From Candidatus Omnitrophota bacterium (GTDB lineage Bacteria > Omnitrophota > Gorgyraeia > Tantalellales > Tantalellaceae), in NCBI GenBank assembly GCA_007135805.1, contig SLID01000045.1:1-44907 (forward strand): a stretch of DNA of 44,907 nucleotides, given 5' to 3'. Of the stretch, positions 10,495 through 18,073 are shown one piece after another. Made by a program: the position numbers and the translations under genes. Numbering within the stretch: position 1 is the first letter of the stretch; the number at the start of each line of letters is the position of its first letter. The notes under the pieces were generated by a model that was not told where the DNA came from, did no database searches, and was given only the letters and a program-made list of their open reading frames with translations.

Positions 10495-10663
10495 AGATGT
10501 ACTTTACCGCAAAACAGGGGAAAAATCAAGAAAGTAAAAACAAGCTTTTTTATATTTAACTAAAGCCTGCCAAGGGTCGGTAGTGTTGGAATGGACCGGA
10601 GAAGATCAGAGCATAGTATAGTTGTCTGTCTTAGGAAAGTTTTTGCGGGAAAAAGAAAAAAAA

Positions 10664-10740
10664 TGGGGTGAGCGACGGGATTTGAACCCGCGACAACCTG
10701 AGCCACAGTCAGGCGCTCTACCAGCTGAGCTACGCCCACC
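10664..10740 (-). tRNA. tRNA-His(GTG)
   Basis: Cloverleaf GTGGGCG...CGCTCAC, anticodon loop CTGTGGC, extra G-1 opposite C73, encoded CCA. Confidence 0.95.
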
Positions 10741-10764
10741 ACCGCATTTTTTTGTTTCGTTTTG

Positions 10765-11121
10765 TGGCACGCCCGGCAGGATTCGAACCTGCTACCCTCT
10801 GCTTAGCTTACCACTCCGATTTACATCGGCCTCTTTGTAAGAACAGAGTTGTGGCCTGGACTTTATCTTGGGCATCTCAGCCCCACCGTGTAAAGTCTCT
10901 ACACTCGACACGCAAGGGCGCGTCTAGCTCGGTATTGTCCTCATCGAAAGAGGATATCCACCGAATTAGCGGTGTCCACTTCAAGGGTTCGTTTTCCCGC
11001 ATGAAGGCTCCCGTTCCCGCTGGTTTAAGCGGAGGGTCCGGCTTCCGCGGTATAAAAAAACCTCCCGCGGTACATGGACCCGTTGAAAGGCAGATGCTCT
11101 ATCCAAATGAGCTACGGGCGC
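10765..11121 (-). tRNA. tRNA-Arg(TCT) interrupted by a group I intron
   Basis: Exons join to GCGCCCGTAGCTCATTTGGATAGAGCATCTGCCTT^CTAAGCAGAGGGTAGCAGGTTCGAATCCTGCCGGGCGTGCCA, a full cloverleaf with CCA. Confidence 0.92.
10807..11086 (-). ncRNA. group I self-splicing intron (tRNA type, probably IC3-like)
   Basis: 280 nt; 5' exon ends in U, intron ends in G; R-like GTAGAGACTTTACAC and S-like AAGATAAAGTCC give a 6-bp P7 (GACTTT/AAAGTC); P8-like GGGC-TGAGAT-GCCC; P element ATGCGGGAAA; 3' hairpin CCGAT-GTAA-ATCGG with GNRA loop. Confidence 0.9.
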
Positions 11122-11214
11122 GCGTTTCAAAGACCGATCACATTGATCTTCCGAATTTATCTTATCCCATCAGTAGTAAAACACAAAAGCTGTTATATTT
11201 CAACAGGACTTTTG

Positions 11215-11298
11215 TGGTGCGGGCGGAGGGACTCGAACCCCCACGGTAAAACCACTAGCTCCTAAGGCTAGCGCGTCTGCCAATTCCGCCACGCCCGC
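11215..11298 (-). tRNA. tRNA-Leu(TAG)
   Basis: GCGGGCG...CGCCCGC acceptor, anticodon loop CTTAGGA, long variable arm, CCA. Confidence 0.95.
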
Positions 11299-11364
11299 GA
11301 TATGCCCGGTAACCGGGGATGCGCTACTGAACGGTTTTCGGCAAAATAACTGCCGCGACAAAAC

Positions 11365-11442
11365 TGGTCGGGAAGGTGGGATTCGAACCCACGACCCCCT
11401 GCTCCCAAAGCAGGTACGCTAGCCAAACTGCGCCACTTCCCG
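11365..11442 (-). tRNA. tRNA-Pro(TGG)
   Basis: CGGGAAG...CTTCCCG acceptor, anticodon loop TTTGGGA, CCA. Confidence 0.95.
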
Positions 11443-11741
11443 CGCGTTGAACCCGGCAATTGTTTCGTGAGGCCGGGAAAGAACTTCCACATTATATCAA
11501 CCTGTTTTACCTAAGTCAATCAGGGGTTTTTATCGCGCCAGGATAAAGTTAAAATGTCCGGTATTGTTCTCTTTGTCTGGGCTTGCCGCTCCGGAGCGAA
11601 TACCGCGAAGACGTAAAAATTTCCCTCCCCATTCATCCGAGTGTTGTTCTGTTTTGAAAAGAAAAGGTTAAAAGACCTATCTTGCTTTGGGTAGTTTATT
11701 TTTGCCTTTGGAGGAGCCGGAAGGTAATATATAATGCGTAT

Positions 11742-13136
11742 ATGACCATGGCGGAAAATTACAGGCTTGTAATGGATGTTAATAAAGCTTTGCGGAAAGC
11801 TTTGCCGATACGTCTTGGTATCAATAAGCGTAACGAACTTACGCGCCTCTTATATGAGATCTGTATTTCCCGAAACATCTCTCCTGAAAAAGTACTGGCT
11901 GAGATGCCTTTTTCCGCCTCAGGTGACGAAAAGGGAGGTATTTTTCAGCGTGTAAAGCGAGATCTTGTTAAAACGCGCTACCCGGAGCTCCAAAAAAAAG
12001 ACAGGGTCAGGCTGATGCCCCTCAAAATAGACGGCGAAAGTAATGAAAGTGCTGTGTGGAGAGGGGAATTAGAGCCGCGCCGGATAATCGTCGAAAAAAG
12101 GTCCGCCGGACTTGAGTGGACGCGCGGGTTCCTTAAAATGTTTCCCGGGGCTGAGGTTCTGGAGACCGATAATATACACAGAGCGTCCAAAGAACTGCGC
12201 TTACGGGACAGAATTGATGGTTATGCCCTAAGGAGGGAAACGATATTTATTGTTTCCGGCAAGGCCTCGTTCATAAAAAAATGCCCCTGCACAAAGGGAG
12301 CCGTAAGATGCGGATACTGGGTGCTGAACCTGGGTTTTGGTTGTCCTTTTGATTGTTCCTATTGCTATCTTCAGACATACAGTAATATCCCCGGTTTGGT
12401 CTTTGCCGCTAATATCGAAGAATATTGCGGTCATATCAGAAAATTCGACGCTTCCCAGGCCCGACAAGTAAGAATAGGAACGGGTGAGTTTACGGACTCG
12501 TTGGCGCTTGACAAGTACACGGGCTATTCAAGTAAGCTGATAAGTGTTTTCAGAGAAACTAAAAATCTTATACTGGAGCTTAAGACCAAGACGGCGGATA
12601 TAGACAACGTTCTCAAAGAAAGGGCACATCCCGGTGTTGTGATATCATGGTCGATAAACACTCCCGGGATCGTGGAAAAATACGAGAAAGGAACCGCCGG
12701 GGTCTACCGCAGGATAGAAGCCGCCGCGCTCGCGGCTTCAAGGGGATATAAAGTGGGATTTCATTTCGATCCCGTGGTATGGTATGAAGGATGGGAAAAA
12801 GAATACCAGGACATTGTCAGGCGGCTTTTTTCACATGACAAGGTGCGGGAAAACACTGTATGGATAAGTCTTGGGACACTCAGGTACACACCCGGATTGA
12901 AACAGGCTGCCGAACAAAGATTTTCCGACAACAGGATCTTTTATGAAGGCGGTTTTTTTCTTGATTTTGACGGGAAGTTCCGTTATCCCGAAAAGCTTAG
13001 AAAAGAAATGTACGATAAACTTTTGAGGTACATAAAAGAGGCGGGTGTTTCATGCTGGACGTATCTTTGCATGGAACCCGGAGGGGTCAGTTCCGGGTTG
13101 GAAGGTCTTGAAAAGCCGGCATGGCCGGCGTCCTAA
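11742..13136 (+). CDS. spore photoproduct lyase-like radical SAM protein
   Basis: GFGCPFDCSYCYLQTYSNIPGLVFAANIEE (CxxxCxxC radical SAM motif in SPL context), TGEFTDSLALD, SWSINTPGIVEKYEKGTA. Confidence 0.85.
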   Translation: MTMAENYRLVMDVNKALRKALPIRLGINKRNELTRLLYEICISRNISPEKVLAEMPFSASGDEKGGIFQRVKRDLVKTRYPELQKKDRVRLMPLKIDGESNESAVWRGELEPRRIIVEKRSAGLEWTRGFLKMFPGAEVLETDNIHRASKELRLRDRIDGYALRRETIFIVSGKASFIKKCPCTKGAVRCGYWVLNLGFGCPFDCSYCYLQTYSNIPGLVFAANIEEYCGHIRKFDASQARQVRIGTGEFTDSLALDKYTGYSSKLISVFRETKNLILELKTKTADIDNVLKERAHPGVVISWSINTPGIVEKYEKGTAGVYRRIEAAALAASRGYKVGFHFDPVVWYEGWEKEYQDIVRRLFSHDKVRENTVWISLGTLRYTPGLKQAAEQRFSDNRIFYEGGFFLDFDGKFRYPEKLRKEMYDKLLRYIKEAGVSCWTYLCMEPGGVSSGLEGLEKPAWPAS

Positions 13137-13152
13137 CAAGGAGGTGGTAAAA

Positions 13153-13860
13153 ATGAAGACAGGCAGATCGTTTTTGGCTTTCGCGGTATTTTTACTTTTG
13201 GGTTCGGCCTTTGCCGCGTTTTTCATTGCCGGGCGGGGAGTTCCCGGAGCTTACGCGATAGAACTGCCGGAACCCGACAGGGAAAGCGGTATTCCTGTCA
13301 GCCGGGCAATACACGGCAGAAAGTCCGTACGGAACTATTCGGCCGAGAGTTTGACCCTTGACCAGGCTGGACAGCTCCTATGGGCTGCCGGCGGCGCAAC
13401 GATCGACGGCGTGACGGGACCGACCAGGTCATATCCATCGGCAGGGGGGACTTATCCTCTCGAGATATATCTTGTGAGCGGAAATGTGGAAGGACTTGAA
13501 GCCGGGCTGTACAAATATCATTGGAGAACCCATTCTCTTGAGATGATATTGCCGGGAGATAAAAGAAGTGATCTTGCCAGCGCCGCCTACGGCCAGCGTA
13601 TGATAGGCGCGGCCCCTGCCACCATAGTGGTGACGGCTGTTTATGAAAGGACGACGAGGCGTTACGGAGATAGAGGGAGAGAGCTTTACGTTCCCATGGA
13701 CGCGGGGCATCTTGGTCAGAATGTGCATCTCCAGGCTGAAAGTATGGGTTTGGGTACGGTAATGGTGGGAGCTTTTTTTGAAAGCCAAGTCGCTTCGGTG
13801 CTTGAAGAACCGGAAGGGGACCCCATATACATGATGCCTGTAGGGTACATTGCCGATTAG
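13153..13860 (+). CDS. SagB/ThcOx-type nitroreductase-family oxidoreductase with N-terminal signal/anchor
   Basis: VSRAIHGRKSVRNYSAESLTLDQAGQLLWAAGG, RSYPSAGGTYPLEIYLV, DAGHLGQNVHLQAESMGLGTVMVGAF; N-terminal hydrophobic stretch; RBS aaggaggtgg. Confidence 0.88.
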   Translation: MKTGRSFLAFAVFLLLGSAFAAFFIAGRGVPGAYAIELPEPDRESGIPVSRAIHGRKSVRNYSAESLTLDQAGQLLWAAGGATIDGVTGPTRSYPSAGGTYPLEIYLVSGNVEGLEAGLYKYHWRTHSLEMILPGDKRSDLASAAYGQRMIGAAPATIVVTAVYERTTRRYGDRGRELYVPMDAGHLGQNVHLQAESMGLGTVMVGAFFESQVASVLEEPEGDPIYMMPVGYIAD

Positions 13861-13881
13861 TTTCGTGGGGGCAAACTGGAT

Positions 13882-14988
13882 ATGGAGCTAAAGGATATAG
13901 ATCTCGGGATAAGCCGTTTGTCTCGGCAATTGCGTTTAAGCGCGCGGATAACGCCGCTTAATCGGGAAAGGGAAAAACAGAGATTTTTTGACGCGCTGTC
14001 CAAGGGCAGGCGCTACGATCCTGTTTTCGAGTATGAGGAAGTTTGTTTTGACCGTGAAAAGGAAGAACTGGAACAATTAAGGTCATCCTCCGCCGGGAAA
14101 GGTGTTCTGGGCGACGCTTTAAGAGCGAAAATAGATTTTTTGGCATCCGAACTTGAAATGGTCAGCGGAGGGGACGAGAGTTTTACAGACATCTCAGCCG
14201 TTATCTACGGTCTTCCTGACCAAAGATGTGTAGAGTACTCGAGGCAAATACTTTCCGGGGAAAAGGTGCCGGGTATCGCGGCTGGGCAGGAGACCGTAAC
14301 ACCTCAGCGGATGGCGGATATTATAAAGGGCGAGATAAGAAAAAGAGATCTGGGATGGGATTGTGTCCTTACCTCCAGAATAGTGCCTAAAATGACGGTA
14401 TCGGGTCGCGACAGGACTGTTTACATAAACACGGCGCTTAATTATGTTCCCGAAGAAGTGGAACGTCTTGTGGTACATGAGATAGAAACGCATGTTTTCA
14501 GGGGCATAAACGGGACATATCAGCCATACCGCGTGTTCGCTGAAGGCCTCGCGGGATATAACGAGACTGAAGAAGGCCTGGCCATACTGGCGGAGTTCCG
14601 GTCGGGGTGTCTTGAAAAAGACACCAGACAAATGCTTATATACGCCGCCCGGGCGTTAAGTGTGGCGATGTCACTCAAGAAAGGTTTTTATGAGGTGTTC
14701 GCCGCGATGAGAGAGTATTTTCCGGAGGAGATAGCTTATCGTCTTGTTGAAAGGGTCAAGCGGGGGTTTAAAGACACATCTCTGCCCGGATGTATTACCA
14801 GGGATTTTCATTATATAAGCGGATGGCTTAAGCTCCGTGAATATGCGGATAAAGGCGGGGATATGTCTATTCTGTACGCCGGTAAGATAGGTATAGGGGA
14901 TGTAGAATGGGTCAGAGCGGCGATTGACGAGGGTGTTCTGGTTTACCCGCGGCATTTGCCGAGGTGGTGTTCCGGAGAAACAGAATGA
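13882..14988 (+). CDS. DUF1704 / QEGLA-motif family putative metallopeptidase
   Basis: LVVHEIETHVFRGINGTYQPYRVFAEGLAGYNETEEGLAILAEF (HExxxH-like and EGLA motifs). Confidence 0.82.
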   Translation: MELKDIDLGISRLSRQLRLSARITPLNREREKQRFFDALSKGRRYDPVFEYEEVCFDREKEELEQLRSSSAGKGVLGDALRAKIDFLASELEMVSGGDESFTDISAVIYGLPDQRCVEYSRQILSGEKVPGIAAGQETVTPQRMADIIKGEIRKRDLGWDCVLTSRIVPKMTVSGRDRTVYINTALNYVPEEVERLVVHEIETHVFRGINGTYQPYRVFAEGLAGYNETEEGLAILAEFRSGCLEKDTRQMLIYAARALSVAMSLKKGFYEVFAAMREYFPEEIAYRLVERVKRGFKDTSLPGCITRDFHYISGWLKLREYADKGGDMSILYAGKIGIGDVEWVRAAIDEGVLVYPRHLPRWCSGETE

Positions 14989-14999
14989 GAGGGGGGAGG

Positions 15000-16445
15000 A
15001 TGAAAGATATTCCGAGATATCTCAGTGAGCGGTATTCGCCCTGGGGCTGGATGGGGCAGAGGGCCCATGACGCTGAAGCGATAAACCGTATACTTCCGCT
15101 GGATATCATAATTAGCTGTAACTACGGCCGGGAGGTACCTTTATTCTTCAGTGATGAAAATATTTTTTCCGTGGAAAGGTCTAACGGAATAAGAAAGAAC
15201 TGGTCTAACGAGGACCTTGCTTCGGCTCTCGAAGGCCAGATAGGCGAAAAAGTGAAAGAAAGGTGTGACTTATACGACAGCCCGCTGAACCTTTTATGTT
15301 ACCGTTCCGTAAAATTTCTTGAGTCGAATGCTCTCAATTTTAAGATGAGGCCTGCCCTGATGGGTGTTCCGGAAAAGTTGAAGAGACATTTCGATAACAA
15401 GATACTTTTGCACAGAAACCTGCGTCCTTTAGGGTTGACGGCCATGGAGGCTCGGGTCGGTCCTCTATGCAAATTTACTTTTGACGTTTTGAGAAAAGAT
15501 CTGGGCATTCCTTTTGTCGTACAGTTTCCCTATGGGTCCAGTGGAAGTTCTACCCACATCATCGCGGCCGAACACGATTACAGGCGCCTTTCGCTGAAAC
15601 ATCGTTTAGATTCCGCTGTTATACGGGAATACATCAACGGCTACTCGATCAACATCAACGCCGTGGTCCTGACCGCGTCTAACGGCACGAGAACTTTATG
15701 TTCATATCCTTCAGTGCAGATAACCGGTGCCCCTGAATGCAGTAATTCTCCCGCGGCGTATTGCGGGAACGATTACACCGCGGCGGCGAGTGTGGAAAAG
15801 AAAGTAATGAGCGAGGTCATCCGGCAGACAAAAGTTACCGGGCAGTGGATGGCTCGATCTGGTTACCGGGGCATCTTTGGTATGGATTTTATAGTCAAGG
15901 GGAACAAGGTATATCCCGTGGAAATAAACCCGAGATTCCAGAACTCGACGGCGCTTCATGCGGCTGCCACGGTATCTCAGGGTGATCCCTCGAAAGCCTT
16001 ATTTCTCGCTCACATAGCCGAATTTCTCCGGGAGAAGGACAGCGTCATGGATACTTACGCTGAAAATATTGACGAGGACGATCTCATGTTTCCGATAAAG
16101 GGAGCGCAGATAATAGTATGCAACGGGCCGTCCGAGACAGTCGTAACGGGAGAAATATTCCCGGGGTTGTATAACATGGTGCTGGGCGAGCTTGTCAGGT
16201 TATCTGAAAAAGTCTCTTTGGCCGATTGTGAGACGCCCGGTGACATAGTTATTACATGTGGGGTCCCGAAACGCTATACCCGGATCGCGCCCGGCGCGTC
16301 CATATGCAAGATACAGTTTTTGACGAACGCGTTGGAACTTTCGGGGAAAAGAAGGCTTAACCCGACGGCGCGGTCGATGGTACGCGCCGTATACGGGGCC
16401 ACGAAACTCAAGGATCTTTCCGGACTGGAGGTGCCGGTCGTATGA
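15000..16445 (+). CDS. ATP-grasp domain protein (carboxylate-amine ligase-like)
   Basis: FVVQFPYGSSGSSTHII, AVIREYINGYSININAVV, GIFGMDFIVKGNKVYPVEINPRFQNST; start at RBS-preceded ATG (gggggaggATG). Confidence 0.85.
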   Translation: MKDIPRYLSERYSPWGWMGQRAHDAEAINRILPLDIIISCNYGREVPLFFSDENIFSVERSNGIRKNWSNEDLASALEGQIGEKVKERCDLYDSPLNLLCYRSVKFLESNALNFKMRPALMGVPEKLKRHFDNKILLHRNLRPLGLTAMEARVGPLCKFTFDVLRKDLGIPFVVQFPYGSSGSSTHIIAAEHDYRRLSLKHRLDSAVIREYINGYSININAVVLTASNGTRTLCSYPSVQITGAPECSNSPAAYCGNDYTAAASVEKKVMSEVIRQTKVTGQWMARSGYRGIFGMDFIVKGNKVYPVEINPRFQNSTALHAAATVSQGDPSKALFLAHIAEFLREKDSVMDTYAENIDEDDLMFPIKGAQIIVCNGPSETVVTGEIFPGLYNMVLGELVRLSEKVSLADCETPGDIVITCGVPKRYTRIAPGASICKIQFLTNALELSGKRRLNPTARSMVRAVYGATKLKDLSGLEVPVV

Positions 16446-18049
16446 TACAGAGGGACCCGAGATTTTATGTTACCGGATACTGCGGAAAAGATCCACGTGA
16501 AGCTCCTTTCTACCTGAGGTCTTTGTATTTTGACGGACCGGACGGCGACCTTAATGCCGGACTCATAGAAGAGTTCAATTCCCGTGTTGCTTCTTCGGAC
16601 AAATACGCCGGGAGCCGGCTCCTGCCGTTTGAAGCTCAGGCGCGAGAGCCGCGGGCGCCGGAAAAGGTCATTATAATAAACGCTTCCTTCGATAACCTGC
16701 CGACTTCTCACGAGACCGCCAGGATATTCCGCGAATACTTAACTGAGCGGGGTTACGACGCGGAAGTGAAGGTGGTAGATACACTGGAAGATCTTACGGC
16801 GGAATGTTCGGAAGACCCTGGTAATGTTCTGGCCATAAGCCAGTGTGTGGACCGCGATGCTTACAATGTTGATGTCTGCCGAAACCTTGAAAAAAGGGGA
16901 GTGGTGGTTGTTCCCGGAAAAGTGACCGCCCCGGGAAGCATTTTTTCTGACAAGGACTCTACGTACCGGCTGCTTTCGGAGGATCTGAAAAAATGGGACA
17001 AGGTTGCCAGATACGCGGCGGTAGATGTGAATGGCAGGAGTACCTCTCAGGTAGTGGATGAGGTGCTCCGACTTGTCGAGGAGCTTCGCGGGCTTACCGG
17101 AAAAGATGTTTTTTTTGTTAAACCCAATGAAGGAGGCGGAGGTCTGGGAGGTTTCAGGATAACCAGGACGAAAACAGGTTATGTCATTCCGGACCTGTCG
17201 AAGGTTTCGGGCGACATAAGCGATATCCATCCCACTTACATAGATCTCGATACGGAAAACCGCGATAAACTCGCGGAAGCGGTATGGATATACCGCCTGT
17301 TCCGTTCGGATGAGAAGATGGCCGCCAGTTATCTACGCGTGAACCTGCCGCTCCAAGACGATCCCGGGCCTCTGGACCAGGATGTCATGAAAAAATATCT
17401 CGAAGAGTCCGCCGTTAAGCGCTCCGCAATGCTCGAAAAAATGACATTGGATCCCGAAACGGCCCGGGAAAAACTTATTTCGGCCATAGGCGCTTTTGAA
17501 ACTAAGTTCAATAGGCGTTACGTTCCTCTGGTGAACGAACATCTGGATTTCGGATTATGGGGGCTCAGGGCTCATTACCGCGTTTCAAAAAGGGGGCCGG
17601 TACTTGAAGGGATGTACCACCGTATCTTCCAGTTGGCTTTTACGGAAGAGGGCCTTGGTTATCTGGGGTCTGACAACATTTCCAACAAGCAGACCGGGGC
17701 ACTCGAGATACCGCGATTGGGTCCTGTAAATAGCGTAATGCTCGGCGCGGTGGGAGGGAAAGAAGCGTTGTTCGAGACTTTGGAAAAAGGTGTGGACGCC
17801 GTTATCGCTCTTTCTGCGCTATTGCCGGAAGATGAGGCCCGGCGGGTCCCGGTGCGCGCCCAGCTTGACCTGGCGGCCCCGGCAAGACGTATCGGCGAAG
17901 GTAACGCTGATACCGCCAGGGGGCTTTGTCTGGCGTCCCGGTGGGTGGATTTTGTAGCTAATGCCAGAGAGTGGGCTGAAGACAGCTTGTCTTACTACGC
18001 GTGGAAGCGGCATGTTGAAAAAAAGTATAACCGTGATGCGACAACTTGA
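16442..18049 (+). CDS. second ATP-grasp-like ligase
   Basis: SDKDSTYRLLSEDL..., DVFFVKPNEGGGGLGGFRI; ATGA overlap with the upstream gene. Confidence 0.7.
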   Translation: MIQRDPRFYVTGYCGKDPREAPFYLRSLYFDGPDGDLNAGLIEEFNSRVASSDKYAGSRLLPFEAQAREPRAPEKVIIINASFDNLPTSHETARIFREYLTERGYDAEVKVVDTLEDLTAECSEDPGNVLAISQCVDRDAYNVDVCRNLEKRGVVVVPGKVTAPGSIFSDKDSTYRLLSEDLKKWDKVARYAAVDVNGRSTSQVVDEVLRLVEELRGLTGKDVFFVKPNEGGGGLGGFRITRTKTGYVIPDLSKVSGDISDIHPTYIDLDTENRDKLAEAVWIYRLFRSDEKMAASYLRVNLPLQDDPGPLDQDVMKKYLEESAVKRSAMLEKMTLDPETAREKLISAIGAFETKFNRRYVPLVNEHLDFGLWGLRAHYRVSKRGPVLEGMYHRIFQLAFTEEGLGYLGSDNISNKQTGALEIPRLGPVNSVMLGAVGGKEALFETLEKGVDAVIALSALLPEDEARRVPVRAQLDLAAPARRIGEGNADTARGLCLASRWVDFVANAREWAEDSLSYYAWKRHVEKKYNRDATT

Positions 18050-18073
18050 GAATAAATTCGCTTTGGGGATAGT

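Noticed and set aside
4316-10537. Many + strand ORFs (e.g. 4316..4849, 7597..8115, 9640..10080) opposite the giant protein
   Set aside because: Antisense shadow ORFs of a continuous 2139-aa minus-strand frame; no recognisable domains or RBS support.
11086-11121. tRNA-Arg half as a degraded pseudogene
   Set aside because: The other half, including anticodon 3' stem, T-arm, acceptor and CCA, is intact 280 nt away and the intervening sequence has group I intron core elements.
10752-11265. ORFs 10752..11249 and 11074..11265 as coding genes
   Set aside because: They run antisense through the tRNA-Arg/intron and tRNA-Leu genes; their 'RPAGFEPATL'/'RRDSNPH' strings are the usual artefact of translating tRNAs.
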